Shown here: positions 20,277 through 31,048 of the stretch, one piece after another
Position numbering within the stretch: the stretch's first letter is position 1
Layout: the number at the start of each line of letters is the position of its first letter
Origin: an uncultured Alphaproteobacteria bacterium
GTDB lineage: Bacteria; Pseudomonadota; Alphaproteobacteria; HIMB59; GCA-002718135
Direction: 5' to 3'
DNA: 64,000 nt
Assembly: GCA_902593125.1 (NCBI GenBank)
Contig: CACJGU010000001.1
Location: 1 to 64,000 of the forward strand
Notes under the pieces: model-generated
The model's database searches: none
Told to the model about the DNA's origin: nothing
Seen by the model: the letters and a program-made list of their open reading frames with translations, nothing else
Translations under genes and position numbers: made by a program

Positions 20277-20708
20277 TTAATACGCCTCAAATATAGTTCT
20301 AAGAATTATTAAAATTAATCCAACTAATGGAAACATTACTCCTCTAATATTGGGTGTAATGCCATAATTATTTACAAGATTAAAATATCTAACTACAGAA
20401 CTAATTAAAGCAATTGCCATAAGCATAAATAAAAATGAGTACCAAAATTTATATTGTACTACATTTTCTTCATAAGTATTTCCAGTTACATCAAAAGTTA
20501 GTAATATAGACATTAATAACATTGTTAAAAAAACAGCACCTAATGGTCCTCTAAAAACTAGTTTAGGCTCTTCATTTGAAAATCCTAATTCATTAAAAAA
20601 TTTATTATTAAAATAAAATTGATAAATGATAAATAAGTTAAAAAGCATAAACAAAACATGAAAAATAAAAGCTGTTGTTCCACCTGCTTCTAAAATTAAT
20701 TCAGACAT
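20277..20708 (-). CDS. Hypothetical four-TM-like membrane protein
   Basis: Hydrophobic ORF with upstream SD-like aggagataatt. Confidence 0.7.
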   Translation of the reverse strand: MSELILEAGGTTAFIFHVLFMLFNLFIIYQFYFNNKFFNELGFSNEEPKLVFRGPLGAVFLTMLLMSILLTFDVTGNTYEENVVQYKFWYSFLFMLMAIALISSVVRYFNLVNNYGITPNIRGVMFPLVGLILIILRTIFEAY

Positions 20709-20761
20709 AATTATCTCCTATTTATTAATCATATAAAAAAAATTACTGATTCTATATATAT

Positions 20762-21940
20762 TTAATTAATAAGAGTATTAGCTACCCATTTTGCAAAATG
20801 ATGAGTAGGATTATCTAGAACTGGAGAGAAATTTCCACCGTTATAAGCAGGAGAATATCGCCCCTCTTGCATACCTTCAATTATATCTAAATCTTCTTTC
20901 ATTATGTTCTTCCATTGAAAAAAATTTTCCTCTCTAATATTCTTATATTTATCAGAAATAGCTGCTTCTTCTCCAACATAATATATTTCCATGTGTTCAA
21001 TAGTTTTTGTATGATTAATTGGTTCCAACCAAAAGGCATAATAATGATCTTTATGAATTCCTAGCATTACATTTGGAAATAATGCTACATATTCTGCTTG
21101 TTTATTTTTACTAGTTGGCCAACTAGGAAAATTTGGAAAAGTTTCATTACTTTTAAATCTTGGATTGTAAACCAATGTACCTTGCCCTGCAAAACGGTTT
21201 GGTAAACCTTGAATATGATAATGATCATCAATTTTTGAATATTGATTTAAATTTGAATGAACGAAAGGGAGATGATAACTCTCACAAAAATTTTCTATAG
21301 CAAATTTCCAATTACATTTAGCTTCAAAATTAAAATATCCATAATCTTTAGGATGACAAATTAAATTATAATCTTTTTTTGCAATAAAAGTTGACCATCT
21401 TTTTTCCAAAGGTTTAATATATTCTTCAAATGGGATTGCGTTTTCAGAAATATTTACAAGAACTAAATCTAACCAAATTGTAGAACGTACCTCTTTTAAA
21501 TTATTTTTTTCTTTATTAAAATCTTTATGGTCATGAATATTTACTCCACCAATATGTGGAGTCGCAACTAATTTTCCTGTGAAATCATAAGACCATGAAT
21601 GATAAGGGCATCTAATAACTGTTTTAAGATGACAATCTTCTTTAATTAGTTTGTAACCTCTATGACTACATACATTATGAAAAACTCTAACTTTGTAATT
21701 TTTATCTCTTAATATAATTAATGGTATGCCTAATAAGTTAAATGATTTTGTATCACCTGGTTTTGGTATTGAAGTACCTGAACCTATAATAACCCAGTTA
21801 TTTTCAAAAATTTTTTTTCTTTCTATTTCATTATATTTACCTTCTAGATAACATTCATTTGGTAAGCCATGAGCATTTTCAATTGTCTCTAATACAGCAG
21901 ATAATTTTTTTTTATTAATATAGTTATATATTTCGTTCAT
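20762..21940 (-). CDS. Rieske 2Fe-2S aromatic-ring/betaine-type oxygenase alpha subunit
   Basis: CSHRGYKL...CPYHSWSYDFTGKL Rieske motif; ENFCESYHLPFVH iron site. Confidence 0.93.
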   Translation of the reverse strand: MNEIYNYINKKKLSAVLETIENAHGLPNECYLEGKYNEIERKKIFENNWVIIGSGTSIPKPGDTKSFNLLGIPLIILRDKNYKVRVFHNVCSHRGYKLIKEDCHLKTVIRCPYHSWSYDFTGKLVATPHIGGVNIHDHKDFNKEKNNLKEVRSTIWLDLVLVNISENAIPFEEYIKPLEKRWSTFIAKKDYNLICHPKDYGYFNFEAKCNWKFAIENFCESYHLPFVHSNLNQYSKIDDHYHIQGLPNRFAGQGTLVYNPRFKSNETFPNFPSWPTSKNKQAEYVALFPNVMLGIHKDHYYAFWLEPINHTKTIEHMEIYYVGEEAAISDKYKNIREENFFQWKNIMKEDLDIIEGMQEGRYSPAYNGGNFSPVLDNPTHHFAKWVANTLIN

Positions 21941-21967
21941 AAATAAATAGAAGCTTAATTCTAATAT

Positions 21968-22654
21968 GTGATAAAGAAAACAAAATTTATGCTAAAAAAT
22001 CTTATTTATGTACTAACTCTAAAGAAAATACCCGTATTACATTGGACTTCTAAATATGAATATAATTTAAAGCCAAAATTGATTACAGTTTTTTATCTTA
22101 TTTTTGGTTTAATATTATTTGGTATAGGTGAAACATTATTAATCACAGCAGGTATAGGTGTGAGTCCTTGGTTTGTTTTACATCAAGGATTATCACTTGT
22201 TAGTGGTTTTTCAATAGGCATAACAACATTTTTAGTTAGTGTTATAGTACTTTTTTTGTGGATACCCATTAAACAAAAACCAGGTTTAGGAACAATTTTA
22301 AACGCAATTTTAATTTCCATTGTTGTAGATATAACAATATTTATTCTACCTTATCCTGAAACTTTAATTTTTAAAATAATTCAGGTAATAATAGCAATGT
22401 TTATTATTGGTATTGGTAGTGGTTTTTATTTAATTGCAAATTTGGGTCCCGGGCCAAGAGATGGCTTGATGACTGGTTTGCAAAGAAAAACAAAATATTC
22501 TTTTACATTAATTAGAACTATACTTGAAATAAGTGCTGTATTATTTGGTTTTTTATTAGGTGGAGTTATTGGATTGGGAACAGTTCTTTATGCAATTATG
22601 GTTGGTCCCTCAGTATCTCTTGGTTTTTACGTTGTAGGAAGACTATTTAAATAA
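21968..22654 (+). CDS. YczE/YitT-like membrane protein
   Basis: GIGVSPWFVLHQGLS, LGPGPRDGLMTGL. Confidence 0.85.
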   Translation: MIKKTKFMLKNLIYVLTLKKIPVLHWTSKYEYNLKPKLITVFYLIFGLILFGIGETLLITAGIGVSPWFVLHQGLSLVSGFSIGITTFLVSVIVLFLWIPIKQKPGLGTILNAILISIVVDITIFILPYPETLIFKIIQVIIAMFIIGIGSGFYLIANLGPGPRDGLMTGLQRKTKYSFTLIRTILEISAVLFGFLLGGVIGLGTVLYAIMVGPSVSLGFYVVGRLFK

Positions 22655-22677
22655 TGAATTAATGATATAATAAATAA

Positions 22678-22857
22678 GTGTCGAGTATTCAGTTTTATAT
22701 TTATGTAAGTGGATTTATTACTTTTTTTATTGGATGTTTTTTTTATTATTTGTCTAGGAATAAAATATTAAATGAAAAACAGGTTTTATTAAGAAAAAGA
22801 ATAATGAATTTTTGTTTAATTATTTCTTTTCTTTGTTTAATTTATTCATGGTTGTAA
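22678..22857 (+). CDS. Possible 59-aa small membrane protein, GTG start
   Basis: Reads MSSIQFYIYVSGFITFFIGCFFYYLSRNKILNEKQVLLRKRIMNFCLIISFLCLIYSWL; stop abuts tRNA. Confidence 0.4.
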   Translation: MSSIQFYIYVSGFITFFIGCFFYYLSRNKILNEKQVLLRKRIMNFCLIISFLCLIYSWL

Positions 22858-22860
22858 TTT

Positions 22861-22937
22861 GCGCTCGTAGCTCAGTTGAATAGAGCAATCGCCTCCTAAG
22901 CGATAGGTCACAGGTTTGAGTCCCGTCGAGCGCGCCA
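22861..22937 (+). tRNA. tRNA-Arg (anticodon CCT), CCA encoded
   Basis: Acceptor GCGCTCG/CGAGCGC, anticodon stem ATCGC-CTCCTAA-GCGAT, T-loop TTTGAGT, G discriminator and CCA. Confidence 0.95.
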
Positions 22938-22982
22938 TTATAATAAAAAAAATTTATAGACTTTTGTATTAATGAAAACTAA

Positions 22983-24230
22983 ATGTATTTCATGAGTTAT
23001 GAATTAGATTATACTTCTTTGGACAAATTAGCCTATCTTGCAATTAAGAGGGGAGTGTCATTACAAAAAGGTCAAAATCTTCTAATTACTGCACCATTGG
23101 AATCTTTACCTTTAGTAAGGAAGATATGCGAGCATGCATATAAAGAAGGGGCAAATATAGTTACTCCAATATTTTCTGACTCAGAAATAACCTTATCACG
23201 TTTTAAATTTGCACACGACGAGTCTTTTGATATGGCTGCTAATTGGTTATACAATGGTATGGGAGAAGCTTTTGATAATAATACGGCAAGGATGGCTATT
23301 GCTGGTGATGACCCAATGTTGTTAGCAGAAATGGATCCTGACAAAGTATCTCGTGCAAATAAAGCTAATGCTGTTGCTTATAAACCTGCAAGAGAAAGAA
23401 TTACCGAATTTAAAATTAATTGGAATATTATTTCTTGGCCAGGAAAAGCTTGGGCCAAAAGAGTATTTCCTGATTTAAATGAACAAGAGGCAGTTAAAAA
23501 ACTTGGAGATGCTATATTTCATGCTTCAAGAGTGTCAACTGATGATCCAGTTGCTGAATGGGACGCTCATAATAAAAATTTACGAGAAAAAACTGATTGG
23601 TTAAACTCCATGAATTTTTCATCATTACTGTATGACGGTCCAGGTACTAACTTAGAGGTAGGACTTGCTGATGATCATGAATGGATGGGTGGGGCATCAC
23701 AGTCTCAAAATGGAATTATTTGTAATCCCAATATACCCTCAGAAGAGGTTTTTACTACTCCTCATGCATTAAAAGTTAATGGCAAAGTATGCTCTACAAA
23801 GCCCTTATCATATCAAGGCACATTAATTGAAGACATACAAGTAGAGTTCAAAGATGGAAAAATTATTAATGCTAGATCATCTAAGGGTGAGAATGTTCTT
23901 TTAAAAGTTTTAGATTCTGATGAAGGATCTAGAAGACTTGGTGAAGTAGCCTTAGTTCCCAATAGTTCTCCAATATCACAATTAGGAATAACATTTTATA
24001 ATACTTTATTTGATGAAAATGCTGCATCTCATATAGCTCTTGGGCAGTGTTATTCTAAATGTTTTAAATCTAAAAAAGATTTATCTAAAGAAGAAATCGC
24101 GCAAAGAGGTGGAAATTCTAGTATGATTCATATTGATTGGATGATTGGGTCTGGTAAAATTGATGTTTCAGGAAAAGATCAAAATGGAAATATTGTTCCT
24201 ATATTCAAACAAGGTGAATGGTGTAACTGA
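22983..24230 (+). CDS. Aminopeptidase, M29 family
   Basis: GPGTNLEVGLADDHEWMGG, NIPSEEVFTTPH, HIDWMIGS. Confidence 0.92.
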   Translation: MYFMSYELDYTSLDKLAYLAIKRGVSLQKGQNLLITAPLESLPLVRKICEHAYKEGANIVTPIFSDSEITLSRFKFAHDESFDMAANWLYNGMGEAFDNNTARMAIAGDDPMLLAEMDPDKVSRANKANAVAYKPARERITEFKINWNIISWPGKAWAKRVFPDLNEQEAVKKLGDAIFHASRVSTDDPVAEWDAHNKNLREKTDWLNSMNFSSLLYDGPGTNLEVGLADDHEWMGGASQSQNGIICNPNIPSEEVFTTPHALKVNGKVCSTKPLSYQGTLIEDIQVEFKDGKIINARSSKGENVLLKVLDSDEGSRRLGEVALVPNSSPISQLGITFYNTLFDENAASHIALGQCYSKCFKSKKDLSKEEIAQRGGNSSMIHIDWMIGSGKIDVSGKDQNGNIVPIFKQGEWCN

Positions 24231-24291
24231 AATATTGATAACTTAATAAATTTTTTATTTCATTTAATTTTTTTTCTAATAAATTCAAATC

Positions 24292-25086
24292 ATGCATAAA
24301 ATACTAGAACGCTCAAACGGTTGTTCTTCTATAGAAATAGTAAATAATAATATTAAAAAAATCTATCAAAGTGGTTGTTCTAAAATTCTAAATCCAAATA
24401 GCTATAATGATAATATTGATTTAGTATTAATAAATACTGCAGGTGGAATAACATGTAATGATAAAATTAAAGTTGATGCTTTAATTAAAAATTCAAATTT
24501 AAGTATATGTACTCAAGCCGCAGAAAAGATATATGCAGGAATAGGTGATCCGGCTGAAGTAGAGATTAATTTATCGCTCAAAAATTCTAATCTTTATTGG
24601 TTACCGAAAGAATTAATTTTATTTAATAATTCTAAGCTAATTAGAAAAATTAACATAAATCTCTTAGAAAAATCAAATCTAATTTTCTGTGAAACTACTG
24701 TTTTTGGAAGAAAAGAAATGTTTGAAAAAATTGATAATATTTTTTTTTCTGATCAATGGAAAATTAATGTAAATACACATTTAAAGCATTTTGAAGCTAT
24801 TAATATTGAAGGATCTATAGATGAAAATTTTAAAAATAATTATACCTTTGCAAATAATTCAACTTTATCAACAATTTTAATTTTTGGTGATATTATCGAA
24901 CAACTAGAGCTAGAATTAAGAAAAGTTATAAAAAAAATAGTGAATCATTATTGTGAAATGACAACATTTGATAATAAAATTATTGTAAGATGTTTAGCAA
25001 AAGACAATTACGATTTAAAAAAAACACTAAATTATATTATGAAAAACATTATTAATGATAAAATGCCAAAAAATTGGACACTATAG
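24292..25086 (+). CDS. ureD: Urease accessory protein UreD
   Basis: INTAGGITCNDKI, TQAAEKIYAG, operon position. Confidence 0.9.
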   Translation: MHKILERSNGCSSIEIVNNNIKKIYQSGCSKILNPNSYNDNIDLVLINTAGGITCNDKIKVDALIKNSNLSICTQAAEKIYAGIGDPAEVEINLSLKNSNLYWLPKELILFNNSKLIRKININLLEKSNLIFCETTVFGRKEMFEKIDNIFFSDQWKINVNTHLKHFEAINIEGSIDENFKNNYTFANNSTLSTILIFGDIIEQLELELRKVIKKIVNHYCEMTTFDNKIIVRCLAKDNYDLKKTLNYIMKNIINDKMPKNWTL

Positions 25087-25389
25087 ATGAAATTAACACC
25101 TAGAGAAAAAGATAAGCTGATGATTAGCATTGCAGCTAATGTAGCAAGAAAACGTTTAGAAAGAGGTGTTAAGCTTAACTATCCAGAAGCAATAGCTTTG
25201 ATAACAGATTTTGTTATAGAAGGTGCAAGAGATGGAAAAATGGTATCAGAATTAATGGAAGCTGGTGCTCATGTGATAAAAAAAGAAGATTGTATGGAGG
25301 GTATTCAAGATATGATACCAGAAGTACAAGTAGAAGCAACTTTTCCTGATGGAACTAAATTAGTAACTGTACATAAGCCGATTAGATAA
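25087..25389 (+). CDS. ureA: Urease gamma subunit
   Basis: [39 protein letters not shown]. Confidence 0.98.
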   Translation: MKLTPREKDKLMISIAANVARKRLERGVKLNYPEAIALITDFVIEGARDGKMVSELMEAGAHVIKKEDCMEGIQDMIPEVQVEATFPDGTKLVTVHKPIR

Positions 25390-25697
25390 TGAAACCTGGT
25401 GAAATAATAACAAAACAAAATAGTGATATTTGCTTGAACGAAAACAGAAATTCAATAATTTTAAAAGTTGGAAATAGTGGTGATAGACCAATACAAGTTG
25501 GAAGCCACTATCATTTTTTTGAAACAAATGAAAATCTAAAGTTTGATAGAGAAAAATCAAAGGGCATGCGTTTAGATATACCATCTGGAACAGCTGTTCG
25601 ATTTGAACCTGGTCAATCAAAAGACGTAGAATTAATTCAAATAAAGGGAAATAGAAAGATATTTGGGTTTAATAAGAAAGTTATGGGTCAATTGTAA
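25389..25697 (+). CDS. ureB: Urease beta subunit
   Basis: [32 protein letters not shown]. Confidence 0.98.
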   Translation: MKPGEIITKQNSDICLNENRNSIILKVGNSGDRPIQVGSHYHFFETNENLKFDREKSKGMRLDIPSGTAVRFEPGQSKDVELIQIKGNRKIFGFNKKVMGQL

Positions 25698-27403
25698 TGA
25701 AAAAAATAAAAAGAGAAGCTTATGCCGATATGTATGGACCAACAACTGGTGATAAAGTTAGACTTGCTGACACAGAACTTTTTATTGAAGTAGAAAAAGA
25801 TCTAACAACATATGGGGAAGAAGTAAAATTTGGTGGAGGAAAAGTAATTCGAGATGGAATGGGTCAATCTCAATTATCTCGTAAAGATGGTGCTGTAGAT
25901 ACAGTTATAACAAACGCTTTAATTGTTGATGTAAATGGAATTTATAAAGCTGATATTGGTATAAAAAATGGATTGATAAATGAAATTGGAAAAGCTGGTA
26001 ATCCTGATACCCAGCCAAATGTAAATATTATTATTGGACCTGGAACAGAAATAATAGCTGGTGAAGGTAAAATTATTACAGCTGGAGGATTTGATAGTCA
26101 TATACATTTTATTTGTCCTCAACAAATTGATGATGCTCTTCATTCAGGTATAACAACTATGTTAGGTGGAGGAACTGGTCCTGCTCATGGTACTTTAGCT
26201 ACTACAGTCACCCCTGGACCTTGGCATATAGAAAAAATGATACAATCAGCCGATGCTTTTTCTATGAACTTAGCTTTTGCTGGTAAGGGCAATAGTTCAT
26301 TGCCCAATGCACTTGAAGAACAAGTAATTGCTGGTGCAAGTTCACTAAAACTACATGAAGATTGGGGCACTACTCCTGCAGCAATCGATAATTGTTTAAA
26401 TGTAGCTGATCAACACGATATTCAAGTTATGATTCATACTGATACATTAAATGAAAGTGGATTTGTTGAAAGTACAATTAAAGCAATTAACGGAAGAACA
26501 ATTCACGCTTTTCATACAGAAGGCGCTGGTGGAGGTCATGCACCTGATATTATTAAAGTTTGCGGTGAGGAATATGTTATTCCATCTTCTACTAATCCAA
26601 CAAGACCATATACAGTTAATACAGTTGAAGAACATTTAGATATGTTAATGGTTTGTCATCACTTGGATAAATCAATACCTGAAGATGTTGCTTTTGCAGA
26701 AAGTCGTATAAGAAAAGAAACAATTGCTGCTGAAGATATACTTCATGACATGGGTGCTTTTTCAATTATTGCCTCTGACAGTCAAGCTATGGGTCGAGTA
26801 GGTGAAGTTATTATTAGAACATGGCAGACAGCACATAAAATGAAAGTTCAACGTGGAAAGTTAAAGGAAGAGAAGGGTGATAATGATAATTTTCGTGTAA
26901 AAAGATACATTGCTAAATATACAATTAACCCAGCAATAGCTCATGGTATATCTGAACATATTGGAAGTATTGAAAAAAATAAACGCGCTGATATCGTTAT
27001 CTGGGACACAGCTTTTTTTGGTGTTAAACCTGAAATGGTCTTGCAAGGTGGAAGTATTTCTTGTTCACAAATGGGAGATCCTAATGCATCAATCCCAACG
27101 CCCCAACCAGTTTATTCAAGACCAATGTTTTCTTCATTTGGAAAATCTTTAGAAAAATCTACTGCAACTTTTGTAAGTAAAGTATCTTTAGAGAAAAACT
27201 CATTTAAAAATTCGGGAATTAATAAATCTTTATTACCTGTAAAAAATATTAGAAAAATATCTAAAAAAAGTATGATTTTAAATGATTATTGCCCGAATAT
27301 AGAAGTTAATCCAGAGACTTATGAAGTTTTTGCAGATGGAGAGATAATTACTTGTGAGCCAGCAAAAACATTACCATTGGCACAACGTTATTTTATGTAC
27401 TGA
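25697..27403 (+). CDS. ureC: Urease alpha subunit
   Basis: [38 protein letters not shown] (carbamylated Lys), MVCHHLD. Confidence 0.99.
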   Translation: MKKIKREAYADMYGPTTGDKVRLADTELFIEVEKDLTTYGEEVKFGGGKVIRDGMGQSQLSRKDGAVDTVITNALIVDVNGIYKADIGIKNGLINEIGKAGNPDTQPNVNIIIGPGTEIIAGEGKIITAGGFDSHIHFICPQQIDDALHSGITTMLGGGTGPAHGTLATTVTPGPWHIEKMIQSADAFSMNLAFAGKGNSSLPNALEEQVIAGASSLKLHEDWGTTPAAIDNCLNVADQHDIQVMIHTDTLNESGFVESTIKAINGRTIHAFHTEGAGGGHAPDIIKVCGEEYVIPSSTNPTRPYTVNTVEEHLDMLMVCHHLDKSIPEDVAFAESRIRKETIAAEDILHDMGAFSIIASDSQAMGRVGEVIIRTWQTAHKMKVQRGKLKEEKGDNDNFRVKRYIAKYTINPAIAHGISEHIGSIEKNKRADIVIWDTAFFGVKPEMVLQGGSISCSQMGDPNASIPTPQPVYSRPMFSSFGKSLEKSTATFVSKVSLEKNSFKNSGINKSLLPVKNIRKISKKSMILNDYCPNIEVNPETYEVFADGEIITCEPAKTLPLAQRYFMY

Positions 27404-27404
27404 G

Positions 27405-27851
27405 ATGAAAACTTCTTTCAAAATAATTCATCGCAATCAAAATAATAAAGAATTATTAGATGAAATTTATTTGACTTATGAAGAAAGATTTATTCGTCGG
27501 AAAAAAATGATTGCAAATAATGGCACTGAATTTTTAGTTAATCTTGAAGAAACAGTCAGCGTTGATGAAAATGATTTTTTTGAATTGGAAAACGGTAATT
27601 TAATTAAAGTAATCTTTAAAGAGGAAAATTTAATTGAAATAAAAGGTGATAATTTAAAACAAATTATTTGGCATATCGGTAATAGACATTTGCCTTGCCA
27701 AATTGAAGAAAATAGGATTCTCATTCAAGATGATGCTGTAATTCTTGATATGGTTTTAAAATTGAATGGAAATGTAAAAAAAGTTAATGAAAAATTTAAA
27801 CCAGAGGGTGGCGCTTATGGTATGGGAAGAACCCATAGTCATAAACATTAA
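27405..27851 (+). CDS. ureE: Urease accessory protein UreE (start trimmed from ORF track)
   Basis: WHIGNRHLPCQIEENRILI; ATG just after ureC stop. Confidence 0.95.
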   Translation: MKTSFKIIHRNQNNKELLDEIYLTYEERFIRRKKMIANNGTEFLVNLEETVSVDENDFFELENGNLIKVIFKEENLIEIKGDNLKQIIWHIGNRHLPCQIEENRILIQDDAVILDMVLKLNGNVKKVNEKFKPEGGAYGMGRTHSHKH

Positions 27852-27852
27852 A

Positions 27853-28488
27853 ATGAATAAAATTAAAGATCCACATCAGATATTGCAAGTATGGTTTTCA
27901 TCATCATTTCCGATTGGATCTTATGCATACTCACATGGATTAGAAGCGCTTATAGATGAAAAAAAAATTAATAATAAAGATGATGTTAAAGAATTTTTAA
28001 ATGCCCTTTTATTTAATGGAACTTTAAGAAATGATTACATTTTTATAAAATCTATTTACGCAGGTGAGGAAATTAGTGAATTGATTTTATCTAGTGCTTC
28101 GTCAAAAGAAAGATACATAGAAATGATTGATATGGGAAATTCCTTTCGTAAAATAATGAAAGATAGTTGGGAATTATCTTTACCTAAAAATACATCATAT
28201 ATCTATTGTTTAGCAAAAGCCGGATTATATTTTAATATTCAATTTGGTGATTTAATTAAATTTTATCTACAATCATTTATATCTAATTTAATTAATGTTT
28301 GTGTTAAACATATGCCAATGTCTCAAAAAGATGGACAGTCTCTTAATGTTGATTTTATTGATGAAATTTATAAATTTTTAAGTCAATCGAGTAAATTAAA
28401 CCTAAAAGATATTGGATCAACTTTTTTTCTTGCTGACATTTTTTCTATCAAGCATGAAAATTTAGACTCAAGGATATATTTAACATGA
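27853..28488 (+). CDS. ureF: Urease accessory protein UreF (start trimmed)
   Basis: [24 protein letters not shown]. Confidence 0.95.
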   Translation: MNKIKDPHQILQVWFSSSFPIGSYAYSHGLEALIDEKKINNKDDVKEFLNALLFNGTLRNDYIFIKSIYAGEEISELILSSASSKERYIEMIDMGNSFRKIMKDSWELSLPKNTSYIYCLAKAGLYFNIQFGDLIKFYLQSFISNLINVCVKHMPMSQKDGQSLNVDFIDEIYKFLSQSSKLNLKDIGSTFFLADIFSIKHENLDSRIYLT

Positions 28489-29096
28489 ATAATATTAACG
28501 GACCTTTAAAAGTTGGAATTGGTGGTGGAATAGGGACGGGTAAAACGAGTTTAACAGAAGCATTATGTCGACATTTATCTAAAAAAATATCTATGGCAGT
28601 TATATCGAATGATATTTATACTACAGAAGATGCCGAGTATTTGATGAGGGCACAAGTTCTTCCTATAGAAAGAATTAAAGGTGTTGAAACAGGAGGGTGT
28701 CCACATACTGCCATAAGAGAAGATTGTTCAATCAATTTACTGGCTGTAGACGAAATGAAAAAAAAATTTCCTGATTTGGAATTATTACTGATTGAATCAG
28801 GTGGTGATAATTTAGCAGCTACTTTCAGTCCAGAGTTAGTTGATTTAACAATTTATATGATTGATGTTGCGCAAGGTGCAGATATTCCAAGAAAAAAAGC
28901 ACCAGCTATAAAGAAATCTGATTTATTAATTATTAATAAAATTGATCTTGCCCCTTATGTAAATGTTAATTTAGAAAAAATGAAGGAAGATGTAAGTAAT
29001 GCTAGAAATGGCTTACCTTACGTTTTTGGAGAAATGAAAAATAATAATGGTATTGATAAAATTTCTAATTTTTTAATTACTCAAGGAGGATTATAA
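28485..29096 (+). CDS. ureG: Urease accessory GTPase UreG
   Basis: [48 protein letters not shown]. Confidence 0.98.
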   Translation: MNNINGPLKVGIGGGIGTGKTSLTEALCRHLSKKISMAVISNDIYTTEDAEYLMRAQVLPIERIKGVETGGCPHTAIREDCSINLLAVDEMKKKFPDLELLLIESGGDNLAATFSPELVDLTIYMIDVAQGADIPRKKAPAIKKSDLLIINKIDLAPYVNVNLEKMKEDVSNARNGLPYVFGEMKNNNGIDKISNFLITQGGL

Positions 29097-29118
29097 TTAA
29101 TAATTTTTTACAAAATAG

Positions 29119-29172
29119 TTATCACGTATGTCGGGTTTAGTTAAATACCAAACAATCGACATCTCGTGATAA
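29119..29172. repeat. Long imperfect inverted repeat/hairpin
   Basis: TTATCACG..ATGTCG..GTTT / AAAC..CGACAT..CGTGATAA between ureG and bactofilin gene. Confidence 0.7.
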
Positions 29173-29213
29173 TAATAAAATAGTAATTTTTTTTTAAGAT
29201 TCAATTAAGCTTA

Positions 29214-29684
29214 TTATTTTTTTTCATCTTTTTTCATAGCTTCTTGCATAGAAACATTATCTTCTGTTGGCTTAACATCCTTTTTAATAGGTTGAATTTT
29301 CTCAGATAGCTTTATGTCACCGCTTATTTGACCACCAAGTTTGATTTGTAAATTTTGATATTCAATTTTTCCAGAAACTTTTCCCTGTTCTTGTATAGTC
29401 AAAGTTCCAGATGCTTTAATATCACCATCAAATTCACCCCAAACATCAGCATTATGAGTTTCAATATCACCTTTACAATTACCTGTTACACCCACAACTA
29501 AATTATCTGTTTTCATTGTAACATCTGCCTCACCATCAATTTGAACTTCATCTGACTTTTTTATTTCACCAGTAACTTGAACGCCGTGTCCAATAACAAC
29601 TTTAGCTGAACCTTTTGCAGGTCTAAATACGTCTGTTGTTGATGTTGAATTATCTTCTTTTTTATCAAACATTTTTGCCTCCAT
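29214..29684 (-). CDS. Bactofilin (polymer-forming cytoskeletal protein)
   Basis: VIGHGVQVTGEIKKSDEVQIDGEADV, beta-helix repeat, GKVSGKIEYQNLQIKLGGQISGDI. Confidence 0.92.
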   Translation of the reverse strand: MEAKMFDKKEDNSTSTTDVFRPAKGSAKVVIGHGVQVTGEIKKSDEVQIDGEADVTMKTDNLVVGVTGNCKGDIETHNADVWGEFDGDIKASGTLTIQEQGKVSGKIEYQNLQIKLGGQISGDIKLSEKIQPIKKDVKPTEDNVSMQEAMKKDEKK

Positions 29685-29741
29685 ATGTTTTGATAAAGCA
29701 GGTACTGCAACTGCTGTAAATGTTATTATAATTTAACAGAA

Positions 29742-31043
29742 TTAAATCATTTTTTCTATAAATTTTGTGCTATTTTCATATTTGGAAATAATAAGTAAAT
29801 TAAGAAATTCTTCATTTTTACTGCATTCCAAGAACTTAATTCTAAGATCTTTAATATTTAATGGTCTTTTAAGTCCTCCTTTTACATTTTTAATTATTTT
29901 TTCTAATTTTTTTCCATTTTTCATAAATATATGAATTGAGCAGGGAAAATTAGGGTCCATTTCAGTAAAACTTGCTGGTACTTTATATGGTTCAATTTTT
30001 GCTATTTTTGTTAAATCTTGTTTTTCTTTTGTTAAAAAAATTTCATTCATGAAATCATTAGGTTTTAATTTTCCATTCTGCAAAGTCACCATTGTACAAT
30101 ATGAAGGAGAAAAGCGAGCTTCTGCCTCATTATTTGGAATATGGAATCTTGAAACTTTTATAAATGGTTCTGGAGTTTTAATGATTACTTTTTCAATTTC
30201 TGAAATAGAGTTTATTTTAGAAGAAAGTATTTCTGCAGCTTCAACAATTCTATGTGTACAAGCGCACGATGGCCAAAGTTTTTTTATTACAGGATAATCA
30301 TCTGTTGCAAAACCTAATTGGCGAAATTTTGTACTTTCATCTAAGGTTCTACTTAATGATGTACCATATAATTTTTTAAAACCATCAATATCATCATAAA
30401 AATTATCATTGGCCTCAATATTTTCTTTTGCTAAAAAAGCTGCTTGAATACCAGCCTGTGCCGCTAAGCCTAAATGAATAACTTTCATTTCATTACCAAA
30501 TTGAATTTTCATTCCAGAAGATAAACTAGAAGCGATAGATAGGGTTTTTAACATTTGTATAGAATTTAATTTTAATAATCTTCCAATTGATGCCGCAACA
30601 CCAATACTACCAAGAGTAGACGCCGCATGCCAACCTTTTTCATAATGGCTATATCCAAGAGATAATCCCAGGCTTATAATAATTTCATATCCAACAATCC
30701 ATGCTTCTAATATTTGTTTGTAAGTAAAATTATTTTCTTTAATTAATGCTAGTACCGAAGAAACGATTGGAGCGGAGCAATGAGAAGAACCTGCTGCTTC
30801 ATAGTCATCATAATCAAGTATACCAGCCTGGCAACCATATAATAATGCATTCCCATAAATAGTATTTTGCTGATTCAAACTAATGTTATGTTTATTTATT
30901 TTTTTTGAAATAGAATGTTTTTTTCCTGCAAGAATACATGCAATAGTATCAATATAAGAATGTTTAGCATCTTCTATCGCATTATTTGAAACTATTAATT
31001 TTTCTTTAGTAGACCATTCTGAAAATCTATTTAAATATTTCAT
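29742..31043 (-). CDS. MmgE/PrpD family protein
   Basis: DTIACILAGKK, GCQAGILDYDDYEAAGSSHCSAPIVSSVLAL, KLWPSCACTHRIVEAA. Confidence 0.9.
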   Translation of the reverse strand: MKYLNRFSEWSTKEKLIVSNNAIEDAKHSYIDTIACILAGKKHSISKKINKHNISLNQQNTIYGNALLYGCQAGILDYDDYEAAGSSHCSAPIVSSVLALIKENNFTYKQILEAWIVGYEIIISLGLSLGYSHYEKGWHAASTLGSIGVAASIGRLLKLNSIQMLKTLSIASSLSSGMKIQFGNEMKVIHLGLAAQAGIQAAFLAKENIEANDNFYDDIDGFKKLYGTSLSRTLDESTKFRQLGFATDDYPVIKKLWPSCACTHRIVEAAEILSSKINSISEIEKVIIKTPEPFIKVSRFHIPNNEAEARFSPSYCTMVTLQNGKLKPNDFMNEIFLTKEKQDLTKIAKIEPYKVPASFTEMDPNFPCSIHIFMKNGKKLEKIIKNVKGGLKRPLNIKDLRIKFLECSKNEEFLNLLIISKYENSTKFIEKMI

Positions 31044-31048
31044 TTAAA

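Noticed and set aside
25919-27152. Antisense/overlapping ORFs in ureC (25919-26143, 26185-26370, 26447-26635, 26451-26639, 26861-27046, 26943-27152)
   Set aside because: Shadow ORFs within a strongly conserved gene; low-complexity translations, no motifs.
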